Source: Variovorax sp. ZS18.2.2 (GTDB taxonomy: Bacteria > Pseudomonadota > Gammaproteobacteria > Burkholderiales > Burkholderiaceae_C). Taken from it: DNA of 64,000 nt. Below are positions 25,471-34,657 of this stretch, piece by piece (the first letter of the stretch is position 1; each line of letters opens with the position of its first letter). The DNA is taken from contig NZ_JANLNM010000001.1 of the NCBI RefSeq assembly GCF_024701975.1, positions 1,054,001 through 1,118,000 of the forward strand, written 5' to 3'. Below the pieces are notes generated by a model. It ran no database searches and was not told where the DNA came from. It saw only the letters and a program-made list of their open reading frames with translations. The translations under genes were made by a program, and so were the position numbers.

Positions 25471-26142
25471 ATGAAGCTGTTGCTGAGCATTGCGTTCGCC
25501 GCTGTGGCCCTGATGGGCTGCACCGCCAGGGCGCCGCTGGTGCCGACCGAACCCGGCACGGGGTCCGGACTCACCTACGTGCCCCTGGTCGCCATGGAAG
25601 GCGTCGACAAGGTGCGCTACGACAACGACGTGCAGGCCTGCCGCACCGCAGCCACCCGCATCACCGCGCGCAGCGAGACCGGCGATGCCATGTGGCTGGC
25701 GCTGGGCTTGGGCCTCATCACGGTGCATGGCCAGGGCATCGTTGCCGCTGCTTCGTACACCGGCATCAGCGCCGCCGTCATCGACTGGAACGGCCGCCCG
25801 ACGTCGGAACTCATGGCCGAGCACCAGGAGATCGCGATCGTCCACTGCATGGCCAAGCGCGGCTATCGCAACCTCGATCCGGACGTGCGCGACACCTTCT
25901 ACGGCCACACCTTCGATCCGGTCGTCGCCGCCAAGCCGCGCCGCACCGGTATCGACACCTACAACGTCGAGACGCTCGCCAAGGCCGGCCGCTGCAACGT
26001 GCAGCCGCGCGCCGAACTCACGGCCAAGGGCCCGGGCTTCGAGTCGTACAACGTGCCTTGCGAAAACGGCGGCACCTGGGCGGTGCGTTGCGAATTCGGC
26101 AAGTGCCGCGTGCTGGCGCAGGCGCCGGTCCGCCGCTCCTGA
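25471..26142 (+). CDS. Lipoprotein of unknown function
   Basis: A 223-residue protein with a lipobox LMGC (Cys17). It has a hydrophobic, glycine-rich central stretch (WLALGLGLITVHGQGIVAAA, residues 72-91) like glycine-zipper envelope proteins. Several cysteines (RTAATR preceded by CR, VHCMAKRGYR, AGRCNVQP, VPCENGG, RCEFGKCRV) could form disulfides outside the cytoplasm. I do not recognise a family. An intrinsic terminator follows 20 bases downstream. Confidence 0.75.
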   Translation: MKLLLSIAFAAVALMGCTARAPLVPTEPGTGSGLTYVPLVAMEGVDKVRYDNDVQACRTAATRITARSETGDAMWLALGLGLITVHGQGIVAAASYTGISAAVIDWNGRPTSELMAEHQEIAIVHCMAKRGYRNLDPDVRDTFYGHTFDPVVAAKPRRTGIDTYNVETLAKAGRCNVQPRAELTAKGPGFESYNVPCENGGTWAVRCEFGKCRVLAQAPVRRS

Positions 26143-26162
26143 GTTTCTTCAAGCCAGAGAAC

Positions 26163-26190
26163 AGCCGGCTCCCATGCCGGCTTCTTTTTT
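26163..26190 (+). terminator. Intrinsic terminator after the lipoprotein gene
   Basis: AGCCGG (26163-26168) and CCGGCT (26177-26182) pair around an 8-base loop, and TCTTTTTT follows directly. The T-run favours the plus strand. Confidence 0.8.
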
Positions 26191-26196
26191 GGGGCC

Positions 26197-26388
26197 TCAA
26201 CGCCAGACGTAATGTCCCGGCACCCGGCGGCCGTGCTCACGGTGCGCCGGCACCCAGACCTTGTGCTTGCGGTGGTTCTGTCCAGCATGCGAGCGGTCGT
26301 AGCCCGGTCCGCGATTTGGCGACATGGGCTGTGCCAGGGCCGCGCTGGAGATGACACAGGCGGCGAGAACGAAGAGTATCTTTTTCAT
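26197..26388 (-). CDS. Small exported basic protein
   Basis: The 63-residue product has a signal peptide (MKKILFVLAACVISSAALA-QP) and a 43-residue mature part very rich in His, Arg and Gly. Its end, KVWVPAHREHGRRVPGHYVW, resembles the WxPGHW-type short repeats of small periplasmic proteins. The start at 26388 is chosen because the signal peptide begins there and GGAGT lies upstream of it (AAGGACTCCAACATG); the open frame further upstream lacks coding character. Function unknown; metal or polyanion binding is possible from composition. Confidence 0.7.
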   Translation of the reverse strand: MKKILFVLAACVISSAALAQPMSPNRGPGYDRSHAGQNHRKHKVWVPAHREHGRRVPGHYVWR

Positions 26389-26538
26389 GTTGGAGTCCTT
26401 CGGGTTGATGGATGCACCTGGAGCAGGTACGGCATGAACCTTAGTTTGCGGCGGTGTGTGGCCTCGTAGGCGGCCAAGCACTTTACAAACAGGACGTTGC
26501 AGCGGCACGACGCCGCCTGCAACCAACGGCGCCCCGTC

Positions 26539-27345
26539 TTACTTGACGATCATTCCCTTGAGCGCCGGGTCCGGCGGCGGGGCCTTGAACTTCATCTGCC
26601 GCAGCGTCTTCATCAGCAGTTGCGCAATCATCAGGTTGCGGTGCCGCTTGCTGTTGGCGGGAATCACATACCAGGGCGCATGCTCGGTCGAGGTGGCCGA
26701 GAGCGCGTTGTCATACGCGCGCTGGTAGGCGCTCCACTTCGTGCGCACCTCCAGGTCGCCCATGCTGAACTTCCACTGCTTGCCGGGCGTGTCGATGCGG
26801 GCCTGCAGGCGCTCGCGCTGCTCGTCCTTGTCGATGTGCAGCATGCACTTCACGATGACCGTGCCGGTCTCGGTCAGGAGCCGCTCGAAGTCGTTGATCT
26901 GCGCATAGCGGCGCTTGGCCTCGGCTTTGTCGATCCAGCCCTCGACCACCGGCACCAGCACGTCTTCGTAGTGGCTGCGGTTCCACACCGCGATCTCGCC
27001 GTTGCGCGGCACGACGGCGTGGCAGCGCCAGAGGTAGTCGCGCGCCCGTTCTTCTTCGGTCGGCGCCTTGAAGGCGGCCACGCGCACGCCCAGCGGGGAG
27101 GTGCGCGAGAACACCCAGCGCACCGTGCCGTCCTTGCCGCTGGTGTCCATGCCCTGCAGCACCAGCAACACCTTGCGACGGCCTTCGGCGTGCAGCAGGT
27201 TCTGCAGTTCGTCGAGCTCGACGGCCATGGCGTCGACCTCTTCGCGCTGTGCGGCTTCATCGCCCTCGCAGAAGGCGGTGTCGCCGGGATCGATCTGCGA
27301 AAGCTTGAACTTGCTGCCGACGCGGTATTTCTTGAAGCTGGCCAT
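26539..27345 (-). CDS. ppk2: Polyphosphate kinase 2 family nucleotide phosphotransferase
   Basis: A 268-residue single-domain PPK2 enzyme. Walker A is GMDTSGKDGT (65-74), then FSRTSPLGVRVAAFKAPTEEE, the lid region, NRSHYEDVLVPVVEGWID and TVIVKCMLHIDKDEQ (Walker B area). PPK2 enzymes transfer phosphate between polyphosphate and nucleoside mono- or diphosphates; subclass cannot be fixed by eye, though length and motif form resemble class III. It is transcribed toward the small exported protein and 59 bases downstream of the Hsp15-like gene. Confidence 0.9.
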   Translation of the reverse strand: MASFKKYRVGSKFKLSQIDPGDTAFCEGDEAAQREEVDAMAVELDELQNLLHAEGRRKVLLVLQGMDTSGKDGTVRWVFSRTSPLGVRVAAFKAPTEEERARDYLWRCHAVVPRNGEIAVWNRSHYEDVLVPVVEGWIDKAEAKRRYAQINDFERLLTETGTVIVKCMLHIDKDEQRERLQARIDTPGKQWKFSMGDLEVRTKWSAYQRAYDNALSATSTEHAPWYVIPANSKRHRNLMIAQLLMKTLRQMKFKAPPPDPALKGMIVK

Positions 27346-27404
27346 GAAGCGGAACCCCTTGAAGAAGGAAAGCCGGCAGCGTAAGCGAATCTCCGGGCGG
27401 CGTA

Positions 27405-27842
27405 CTAGGTATCTTCAGGGTCGATCGACGCGCTCCAGCGGTTGTCCCATTCGGCGTGGCGCACCGCACCGTCGAGATCGCGCCGGTTGCGCTTGGTCGG
27501 GCGGCCCTGTTCGATGGCCAGGGCCGGCTCGCTGCCCATGCGGCGCTGTTCCCTGATGGCGGCCTGCGCGGCGATGCTCTCGGCCGTTTCCTCGTAGAGC
27601 AACTGGGCGACGGGCGCCGGGCCGCGCTGGCCGCTGATGCCGCGCACCGTCACGGTCCGCGTCTGCACGCCCTGGCGCATCGTCACCGTGTCGCCGGCCT
27701 TCACCTCGCGCGAGGCCTTGGCGACGTCGCCGTTCACCTGCACCCGGTTCTTGCCGATTTCCTCCGCGGCCAGCGAACGCGTCTTGAAGAAGCGGGCGGC
27801 CCAGAGCCATTTGTCGATGCGCAGACGTTCCATGGGTTCCAT
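27405..27842 (-). CDS. hslR: S4-domain RNA-binding protein, Hsp15-like
   Basis: The 145-residue protein starts with an S4 RNA-binding domain (RLRIDKWLWAARFFKTRSLA, then GKNRVQVNGDVAKASREVKAGD, residues 6-50). A basic tail follows (GRPTKRNRRDLD). Hsp15 rescues blocked 50S ribosomal subunits carrying nascent chains. Two possible starts, 27842 and 27833, are both in frame (MEPMERL). It lies 11 bases after the tctE stop, so it may be read with the two-component genes. Confidence 0.88.
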   Translation of the reverse strand: MEPMERLRIDKWLWAARFFKTRSLAAEEIGKNRVQVNGDVAKASREVKAGDTVTMRQGVQTRTVTVRGISGQRGPAPVAQLLYEETAESIAAQAAIREQRRMGSEPALAIEQGRPTKRNRRDLDGAVRHAEWDNRWSASIDPEDT

Positions 27843-27853
27843 AGGTCAGGAAA

Positions 27854-29272
27854 TCAATTGTGCCGCCAGAGCGGCAGATGCACGACGGCGTCCAGCCCGA
27901 CCACCTGTGCGGCGTTGTCCTGCGCGGTGCGGTTGTCGAGTTGGATGCCCCCGTCGAGCGCCAGCACGATCTCGCGGCAGATCGCCAGGCCAAGCCCCGA
28001 TCCGCTGGAGGTACTGCCGGCGGAGAAGGGCGCGAACAGACGTTGCCGCAGCTCAGGCGAAATGCCCGGCCCCTCGTCGCGCACCGTGAGCACCGCGTAC
28101 CCATCCACGGCGCGCACGCTCACCGACAGCGCCGCGCCCTGCGGGCTTTGCTTGATCGCGTTGTGCAGCAGGTTGCGCGTGAGTTCCTGCAGCATCCACT
28201 GGTGCGCGCGAACCGCCACCGGTTCGCCCGCGGCCAGTTCGAAATCGAGCGCCTTGTCGGCCACCAGTGGCGACAGGTCGAGCGCAATGCCGCGCACCAC
28301 TTCGCCGAGGTCCAGCGTCACCGATTCGGGTTGCTGCCGCAGTTGCTCCACCTTGGCGAGCGAGAGCATCTGGTTGGCCAGCATCGTGGCGCGCTCGACC
28401 GTCTGGCTGATCTCGCCGAAGGCCTGCTCGGGCGCCACGTCGCCGCGGCGCGCCGACTGCACCTGCGCCTTGAGCACGGCGAGCGGCGTGCGCAGCTGGT
28501 GGGCGCTGTCGCGCACGAAGCGCTTCTGGTGATCGAGCAGCCGCTGCAGCCGGCCCATCACCTCGGTGGTGGCGTCGATCAGCGGCAGCAGCTCGCGGGG
28601 CGCATCCGGCGCATCGATGGGCGAGAGGTCGTCGGCCGGCCGCTTCTCGATGGCCTCGCCCAGTTCGCGCACCGAGCGCGTGGCGCGGTGCACCACGAAC
28701 ACCGTGACGCCTGCGATGACGCCCATCAGCAGCAACTGGCGCCAGAGCGTGTCGAGCAGCAGCTTGCGCACCAGCGTCTCGCGCAGCTCGAGCGTCTCGG
28801 CCACCTGCACCACGGCCATGCCGCGACCGCGCGCGCTGGCCACGGGCTGCAGCAGCACTGCGACGCGAACGGGCTGCCCCCGGAACTGCGCATCGTAGAA
28901 ATCGACCAGCGCCGCATACGCGCTGCGGTCCGGAATGCGGCCGCGCCAGAAGGGCAGTTCGACGAAGCCCGAGATCAACTCGCCGTCGAGCGCGGACACG
29001 CGGTAGAAGAGCCGGCTGCGGTTGTCGGCCTCGAAGGCTTCGAGCGCGGAGTAGGGCACGATCGCGCGCAGCTGCGCCTTCTCGTCGTAGCCCTCCACGT
29101 CGAGCTGCTCGCCGATGGTCTTGGCCGAGGCGAGCAGCGTGCGGTCGTAGGCGGTGGTGGCGGCCGCGAGGCTCTGGCGGTACAGGCTCACGCTGTTGAT
29201 CACGATGAACACGGCCACCGGCGCGAGGATGCCGAACAGCAGCCGCGCGCGCAGCGAAGAAACCTTCTTCAT
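27854..29272 (-). CDS. tctE: Sensor histidine kinase TctE
   Basis: A 472-residue inner-membrane kinase. A first helix (11-30), a periplasmic 2CSK_N-type sensor region and a second helix (about 172-194) precede the dimerisation box DSAHQLRTPL with His258. The ATPase has ELTRNLLHNAIKQS, VRDEGPGIS and GSGLGLAICREIV. The family senses carboxylates and controls tctCBA. It lies seven bases after the tctD stop. The transporter genes are divergent just beyond tctD, which supports the name. Confidence 0.88.
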   Translation of the reverse strand: MKKVSSLRARLLFGILAPVAVFIVINSVSLYRQSLAAATTAYDRTLLASAKTIGEQLDVEGYDEKAQLRAIVPYSALEAFEADNRSRLFYRVSALDGELISGFVELPFWRGRIPDRSAYAALVDFYDAQFRGQPVRVAVLLQPVASARGRGMAVVQVAETLELRETLVRKLLLDTLWRQLLLMGVIAGVTVFVVHRATRSVRELGEAIEKRPADDLSPIDAPDAPRELLPLIDATTEVMGRLQRLLDHQKRFVRDSAHQLRTPLAVLKAQVQSARRGDVAPEQAFGEISQTVERATMLANQMLSLAKVEQLRQQPESVTLDLGEVVRGIALDLSPLVADKALDFELAAGEPVAVRAHQWMLQELTRNLLHNAIKQSPQGAALSVSVRAVDGYAVLTVRDEGPGISPELRQRLFAPFSAGSTSSGSGLGLAICREIVLALDGGIQLDNRTAQDNAAQVVGLDAVVHLPLWRHN

Positions 29273-29279
29273 GCGGCCT

Positions 29280-29960
29280 TCATGTCTCGGGCCGCAGGAG
29301 ATAACCGAGGCCGCGCATCGTCATGAGCACCGCGCCCGTGCCCACGAGCTTCTTGCGAAGGCGATACACCACCACCTCGATGGCTTCGTACTGCACGTTC
29401 GTCTCGCCCGGGAACACCAGCTCGAACAGGCGCTCCTTGGTGACCGCATGGCCCGGCTTCATCATCAGCGCCTTCATCAGCGCGAGCTCGCGCGGCGTGA
29501 GCTCCAGCAGGTCGGCGCGGTGGTAGATGGCGCCGTTGTCGGGCTCGAAGCGCAGGCCGCCGATCTCCTGTGGGTTCAAGCCCGTGTCGGGCCCGGCGCT
29601 TTGGCTGCGGCGCCGCAGCGCGCGGATGCGGGCCTCCAGCTCGTCCAGGTCGAAGGGCTTGGGCAGGTAGTCGTCGGCGCCGGCGTTGAGGCCCACGATG
29701 CGGTCGCCCACCGTGCCGCGAGCGGTCAGCAGCAGCACCGGCGTGCGCAGCCCTTCGGCGCGGGCCTGCGCCAGCACCTGCAGGCCATCGAGGTTGGGCA
29801 GGCTCAGGTCGAGCGCCACCACGTCGGGCTCGATGGCGCGCCACTGCGCCACCGCCTCGGCCCCATCGCCACAGACGCGCACATCGATGCGGCGGCGGCC
29901 GAGCGTGCGCTGCAGGGTGATTTGCATCGAGGGATCGTCTTCGACCAGCAGCAGCTTCAT
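29280..29960 (-). CDS. tctD: Response regulator TctD, OmpR family
   Basis: The 226-residue regulator has a receiver domain with acidic pocket EDD (7-9), phosphoacceptor Asp51 (VALDLSLPNLDG) and Lys101 (DDYLPKPFD). The winged-helix DNA-binding domain ends with EAIEVVVYRLRKKL and GLGYLL. I placed the start at ATG 29960 (MKLLLVEDD); the frame is open for 212 codons upstream, across the divergent promoter region and into tctC, which cannot be coding. It should activate tctCBA; two direct-repeat pairs in the gap are candidate sites. Confidence 0.92.
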   Translation of the reverse strand: MKLLLVEDDPSMQITLQRTLGRRRIDVRVCGDGAEAVAQWRAIEPDVVALDLSLPNLDGLQVLAQARAEGLRTPVLLLTARGTVGDRIVGLNAGADDYLPKPFDLDELEARIRALRRRSQSAGPDTGLNPQEIGGLRFEPDNGAIYHRADLLELTPRELALMKALMMKPGHAVTKERLFELVFPGETNVQYEAIEVVVYRLRKKLVGTGAVLMTMRGLGYLLRPET

Positions 29961-30017
29961 ACGGGAGGCATACGGGGTTAGCGGAATGGATACTTTGGTG
30001 TTTTCCCCAGTCCGGCG

Positions 30018-30072
30018 GACAGCCAACTGACAGCGGGGCGGCGCATGATAGCGGCTCAGGTCCGAGTCAGGT
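30018..30072. promoter_or_regulatory. Candidate TctD sites: two direct-repeat pairs with 11-base period
   Basis: GACAGC occurs at 30018-30023 and 30029-30034, and TCAGGT at 30056-30061 and 30067-30072. In both pairs the copies are exact and start 11 bases apart, as expected for OmpR/PhoB-type regulators that bind tandem half-sites. The two pairs have different sequences. They lie between tctD and tctC. Confidence 0.4.
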
Positions 30073-30110
30073 TCCTGCCACTTTCCTTTCAGCCCCTGGA
30101 GACAACCACA

Positions 30111-31070
30111 ATGCGTCGCGATACCTTTTTGAAGTCCCTGGCCGCTCTGGCCGCCGCCGGAGCGCTGCCGCTCTCGGCGCGTGCCGCAGCCAACGTCAAG
30201 ATGATGATCCCCGCCAACCCGGGCGGCGGCTGGGACACCACCGGCCGCGCATTGGGCAAGGCCCTGAGCGATGCCAAGGTGGCCGACACCGTCACCTACG
30301 ACAACAAGGGCGGCGCCGCCGGTGCGCTGGGCCTGGCCCAGTTCGTGAACGGCTCCAAGGGCGATGCCAACGCGCTGATGGTCATGGGCTCGGTCATGCT
30401 GGGCGGCATCATCACCGGCAAGCCGCCGGTCAAGCTGGAACAGGCCACGCCCATCGCACGCCTGACCACCGAATACAACGTGTTCGTGCTGCCGACCAAC
30501 TCGCCGTTCAAGACCATGAAGGACGTGGTCGAGCAACTCAAGAAGGACCCGGGCAGCGTCAAGTGGGGTGGCGGTTCGCGCGGCTCCACCGAGCACATCG
30601 CCGCGGCCATGATCGCGCAGAAGGTCGGCGCCGATCCCTCCAAGATCAACTACGTGGCCTTCCGCGGAGGCGGTGAAGCCACCGCCGCCATCCTGGGCGG
30701 CAACGTCACCATCGGCGGCAGCGGCTACAGCGAATTCGCCGAGTACATCGCCGCCGGCAAGATGAAGGCGATTGCCGTCACCTCCGCCCAGCGCCTGCCG
30801 GGCATCAACGTGCCCACGCTCAAGGAGCAGGGCATCGACGTGGAAATCGGCAACTGGCGCGGCGTGTACGGCGCCCCCGGCATCTCGGCCGAGCAGCGCA
30901 AGGCGCTCACCGACATGGTGCTGGCCGCCATGAAGAGCCCGTCGTGGGCCGAGTCGCTCAAGAAGAACGACTGGACGCCGGCGGTGATCTCGGGCGAAGC
31001 CTTCGCCAAGTTCGTGGACGACGACTTCGCGAGCCTCCGGGCGATCATGACCAAGTCCGGCATGGTCTGA
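30111..31070 (+). CDS. tctC: Tripartite tricarboxylate transporter, binding protein TctC
   Basis: A 319-residue periplasmic binding protein of the Bug/TctC family. The signal peptide (MRRDTFLKSLAALAAAGALP) ends near ARAA. Family motifs are IPANPGGGWDTTGRALG, VTYDNKGGAAGALGLAQFV, WGGGSRGSTEHI and NYVAFRGGGEA. The start at ATG 30111 gives the signal peptide; the frame extends upstream through the regulatory gap. It captures a di- or tricarboxylate for the TctBA membrane part encoded downstream. The true ligand is not predictable. Confidence 0.92.
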   Translation: MRRDTFLKSLAALAAAGALPLSARAAANVKMMIPANPGGGWDTTGRALGKALSDAKVADTVTYDNKGGAAGALGLAQFVNGSKGDANALMVMGSVMLGGIITGKPPVKLEQATPIARLTTEYNVFVLPTNSPFKTMKDVVEQLKKDPGSVKWGGGSRGSTEHIAAAMIAQKVGADPSKINYVAFRGGGEATAAILGGNVTIGGSGYSEFAEYIAAGKMKAIAVTSAQRLPGINVPTLKEQGIDVEIGNWRGVYGAPGISAEQRKALTDMVLAAMKSPSWAESLKKNDWTPAVISGEAFAKFVDDDFASLRAIMTKSGMV

Positions 31071-31168
31071 CGCGCACCGGCACTACCCGCCTGCCGAATG
31101 GCACGCTGTCCTCGCAAGAGACGACAGCGTGCCGTTTTCAAATCCAGCACCACATTCCGGGAGCAAAA

Positions 31169-31720
31169 ATGACAACTCCAGATTCCTCGGTCTCGCCGCC
31201 CGACGCGGCGGCGCAAGCAGCGGCGGTTTGGCCGCAAACCCTCGTCGGTGCGGGCGTCCTGCTCACCGGCCTCGCACTGGCCTTCGGTGCCATCGACATC
31301 TCTTCCGAGGCCGGCTACGGCGGCGTCGGTCCCAACTTCCTGCCCTGGATGGTGTCCGTGGTGCTCGTGCTCTGCGGCGCCTGGATCCTCTGGGAGGCGC
31401 GCACCGGCGGCTTTCGCGAGCTCGACGCGCCCACGGGCGCCGACCGCGCCTATTGGCCCGGCTTCGTCTGGGTCTCGGCCGGCCTCTTGCTCAACGCGGC
31501 GCTGATCACCACGCTGGGCTTCATCCTCAGTTGCACGCTGTGCTACGTGCTGGCCGTGCAAGGCCTGCGCCGCGCGAGCGGGCAGGCCGGCGTGAATTCG
31601 CCGCGCACCTTCGTCATCGACTTCATCACCGGCGCGCTCATCGCCGCCCCGGTGTTCTGGATGTTCACGCAGTTCCTGGCCATCAGCCTGCCGGGCCTCA
31701 CAACGACCGGGTGGCTCTGA
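31169..31720 (+). CDS. tctB: Tripartite tricarboxylate transporter, small membrane subunit TctB
   Basis: The 183-residue protein has four hydrophobic segments and a TctB-type motif, GVGPNFLPWMV, after the first helix. It starts at ATG 31169, 98 bases after tctC, with GGGAG upstream. It ends one base before tctA, so the two membrane subunits are coupled. TctB is the poorly conserved partner of TctA. Confidence 0.9.
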   Translation: MTTPDSSVSPPDAAAQAAAVWPQTLVGAGVLLTGLALAFGAIDISSEAGYGGVGPNFLPWMVSVVLVLCGAWILWEARTGGFRELDAPTGADRAYWPGFVWVSAGLLLNAALITTLGFILSCTLCYVLAVQGLRRASGQAGVNSPRTFVIDFITGALIAAPVFWMFTQFLAISLPGLTTTGWL

Positions 31721-31721
31721 C

Positions 31722-33245
31722 ATGGAAATCTTCAACGCACTGATGGCGGGTTTCGCCACCGCGATCACCCCCATCAATCTTCTCTGGTGCCTGGTCGGCT
31801 GCGCCCTGGGCACGGCCGTCGGCGTGCTGCCCGGCATCGGCCCGGCCGTGGCCGTGGCCATGCTGCTGCCGATCACCGGCAAGGTCGACATCACGGCCTC
31901 GATGATCTTCTTCTCGGGCATCTACTACGGCGCCATGTACGGCGGCTCGACCACCTCGATCCTGCTCAACACGCCCGGCGAAACCGCCAGCATGGTGACC
32001 GCGATGGAGGGCAACAAGATGGCCAAGAGCGGCCGGGCGGGCGCTGCGCTCGCCACCGCGGCCATCGGCTCCTTCGTGGCCGGCACCATCGCCACCGTCA
32101 TCGTCACGCTGTTCGCGCCGTTCGTGGCCGAGTTCGCGGTCAAGCTCGGGCCGCCCGAGTATTTCCTCTTGATGCTGCTGGCCTTCACCACGGTGAGCGC
32201 GGTGCTCGGCAAGAGCACGCTGCGCGGCATGACGGCGCTGTTCGTCGGCCTGGCGGCCGGCTGCGTGGGCCTGGACCAGATTTCCGGCCAGGGCCGCTAC
32301 ACCGGCGGCGTGCCCGAGCTGCTCGACGGCATCGAGATCGTGCTGGTCGCGGTCGGCCTGTTCGCGGTGGCCGAGGTGCTGTACGCGGTGCTCTACGAAG
32401 GCAAGGTCACCGAGGGCCAGAACAAGCTGAGCCGCGTGCACATGACCAAGCGCGACTGGAAGCGCTCGATCCCCGCGTGGCTGCGCGGCACCGCCATCGG
32501 CACGCCGTTCGGCTGCATCCCGGCCGGCGGCACCGAGATCCCGACCTTCCTGAGCTATGCGATGGAAAAGAAGCTCGCCAAGGACAAGGACGCCAAGGCC
32601 GAGTTCGGCACCACCGGCGCCATCGAAGGCGTGGCCGGCCCCGAGGCTGCCAACAACGCCACGGTGACGGCCGCGCTGATCCCGCTGCTCACGCTGGGCA
32701 TTCCGACCTCGAACACCACCGCCATCCTGCTCGGCGCGTTCCAGAACTACGGCATCCAGCCGGGCCCGCAGCTCTTCACGACATCGGCCGCGCTGGTGTG
32801 GGCGCTGATCGCGTCGCTCTACATCGGCAACGTCATGCTGCTGGTGCTGAACCTGCCGATGGTGGGCCTGTGGGTCAAGCTCCTGAAGATTCCGAAGCCG
32901 CAGCTCTACGCCGGCATCCTGATCTTCGCGACGGTGGGTGCGTACGGCATGCGCCAGAGCGCGTTCGACCTGTTCCTGCTCTACGCCATCGGCCTCCTGG
33001 GCGTGGTGATGCGCCGCTTCGATTTCCCGACCGCCCCCGTGGTGGTCGGCATGATCCTCGGCCCGCTGGCCGAAGCGCAACTGCGCAATGCCATGTCGAT
33101 CGGCGAGGGCAGTGCGGCGGTGTTCTTCCAGCGTCCGATGTCGATTGCGCTGGTGGTCGTCGTGGTGGCCGTGCTGGTGCTGCCGCGCCTGGCCAAGCGC
33201 ATGAGCGAACGCAAGCTGAAGCGGCTGGCGCAACTGGACGCCTGA
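31722..33245 (+). CDS. tctA: Tripartite tricarboxylate transporter, large membrane subunit TctA
   Basis: A 507-residue protein with about twelve membrane helices. It has the two duplicated family motifs: [19 protein letters not shown] plus [20 protein letters not shown] near the N-terminus, and [17 protein letters not shown] plus [15 protein letters not shown] in the middle. It forms the ion-driven carboxylate channel. A strong intrinsic terminator follows 25 bases after the stop. Confidence 0.95.
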   Translation: MEIFNALMAGFATAITPINLLWCLVGCALGTAVGVLPGIGPAVAVAMLLPITGKVDITASMIFFSGIYYGAMYGGSTTSILLNTPGETASMVTAMEGNKMAKSGRAGAALATAAIGSFVAGTIATVIVTLFAPFVAEFAVKLGPPEYFLLMLLAFTTVSAVLGKSTLRGMTALFVGLAAGCVGLDQISGQGRYTGGVPELLDGIEIVLVAVGLFAVAEVLYAVLYEGKVTEGQNKLSRVHMTKRDWKRSIPAWLRGTAIGTPFGCIPAGGTEIPTFLSYAMEKKLAKDKDAKAEFGTTGAIEGVAGPEAANNATVTAALIPLLTLGIPTSNTTAILLGAFQNYGIQPGPQLFTTSAALVWALIASLYIGNVMLLVLNLPMVGLWVKLLKIPKPQLYAGILIFATVGAYGMRQSAFDLFLLYAIGLLGVVMRRFDFPTAPVVVGMILGPLAEAQLRNAMSIGEGSAAVFFQRPMSIALVVVVVAVLVLPRLAKRMSERKLKRLAQLDA

Positions 33246-33270
33246 CGCTCCTTCCTCGCTTCCTCTTTGA

Positions 33271-33308
33271 AATGCCGCGGCGCCCTGGCCCCGCGGCATT
33301 TTCTTTTT
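33271..33308 (+). terminator. Intrinsic terminator of tctCBA
   Basis: AATGCCGCGG (33271-33280) and CCGCGGCATT (33291-33300) are perfect 10-base arms around a 10-base loop. TTCTTTTT follows on the plus strand. Confidence 0.9.
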
Positions 33309-33362
33309 GGCTCTTTCAGGTCGCCGTCACGAGCGCGAGGACGTACGGCCGAGCTGTCTCGT

Positions 33363-34613
33363 TCAGGAGTTGGCGGCCTGCGCCGCTGGGAGACCCCGCA
33401 AGCCGGATCGCGCACGCTTGCCTTGCGCGATGCCCGGCTTCTCCACCAGCCGGTAGCTGAGCACCGAGGCGGCCACGAGCAGCAGCGCGCAGACGGTGCC
33501 GACCAGCCAGTACTGCATTGCACCGGCCATCGCGAAATCCCGCACCGGCGGCACCGCGAAGACCGCGGTCAGCGCAATGCCCTGCAGCAGGTAGATGCTG
33601 TAGCTCACCGTGCTCATCCGGCGCGCCGCGCGCAGGGCCAGCAGGCCGTAGAGCGTGCTGCCCGCGCAGACCAGGTGAAAGAAGATCCAGAGCAGCACGA
33701 CCTGGATGGGGCCGGCCATGTGCGGGAACCCGAGGAACACGGCGCCCAGGCAGGCCAGGGCGAGCAGCGAAGCAGCCCATGCCGGCAGGCGCGAAGCGAG
33801 CCGGCTCGCGCCTTCGTGCCGCACCAGCCAGGCCGACAGCATTCCCATGAGGAACGACGCCAGCACCCAGAGCAGGGCGCCGATCACCAGCGCCAGCGTG
33901 GGGTGCGTCGGTGAAACACCGGCCGACTGAAGCGCCGCGAACGTCAGCGCCAACAGGCACAGCAGCAAGGCCCCGGCGACGAAGCGCGGCGTCCGATTGC
34001 CGCGCGCGAGCGGCGCCATCAACCGGAGCGATCCGTAGAACAGCCATTCCACGAAGACCGTCCAGGTCACGCTGGCGAGGATGAACGCCGTCCCGACATA
34101 GCCATTGATGTCGGGCTGAGTCGGCACGATGCCGAGCGCCAGCCATTGCAGCGCGCCGCCCAGCACCGACCAGACCGGCTCCCTGAGCGTGAACCCGGTC
34201 TTCCAGGCGACGATGAAGAGCATCAGCCCGATCGCCACCAGGTACATCGGGCCGATGCGCCAGAGCCGGCCGATGTAGAGGCCGCGCCAGTCAGGCCGGC
34301 CCTTGGTGTCCAGCAATTTGCCCCAGAACAGGAAGCCGGTGATCATGAAGAAGACCCCCACGCCGATCTGTCCGAGCAGCGTGGGGAAGCCCGCGGGTGG
34401 AAACGTCCACACGCCGCTTTCGAGGTAGCCGTGGGTCACCATCAGGTGATGCACGAAGACGCTGAGCGCGAGGAAGCCACGCAGCCCGTCGAGCGTCGTG
34501 GTGCGCTGGTCGCGCGACGGCGGCTCGTCGGCGGCGCGGAAGACCGGCAGGGCCAGCGCGACGAGCACCACCCCCATGAGCACGACATATGGCCAGACGG
34601 AGAAGACGCTCAT
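33363..34613 (-). CDS. Membrane acyltransferase, OafA/acyltransferase-3 family
   Basis: The 416-residue protein has about ten hydrophobic segments and the family opening RTTTLDGLRGFLALSVFVHHL, with the conserved His pair near residue 57. GVGVFFMITGFLFWGKLL and SWTVFVEWLFYGSL-like motifs (VTWTVFVEWLFY) follow. Such enzymes O-acetylate envelope or surface polysaccharides. It begins 44 bases after the RND permease stop on the same strand, so it may be a distal member of the efflux operon or an independent gene. It converges on tctA. Confidence 0.85.
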   Translation of the reverse strand: MSVFSVWPYVVLMGVVLVALALPVFRAADEPPSRDQRTTTLDGLRGFLALSVFVHHLMVTHGYLESGVWTFPPAGFPTLLGQIGVGVFFMITGFLFWGKLLDTKGRPDWRGLYIGRLWRIGPMYLVAIGLMLFIVAWKTGFTLREPVWSVLGGALQWLALGIVPTQPDINGYVGTAFILASVTWTVFVEWLFYGSLRLMAPLARGNRTPRFVAGALLLCLLALTFAALQSAGVSPTHPTLALVIGALLWVLASFLMGMLSAWLVRHEGASRLASRLPAWAASLLALACLGAVFLGFPHMAGPIQVVLLWIFFHLVCAGSTLYGLLALRAARRMSTVSYSIYLLQGIALTAVFAVPPVRDFAMAGAMQYWLVGTVCALLLVAASVLSYRLVEKPGIAQGKRARSGLRGLPAAQAANS

Positions 34614-34657
34614 CGCTTACCTCGTGTCGTGTTCGATGCCGTGGAAAGGCAGGGGAT

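Noticed and set aside
29961..30596. Upstream extension of tctD by 212 codons
   Set aside because: The extension covers the tctD-tctC regulatory gap and the antisense of tctC. The receiver domain begins at ATG 29960.
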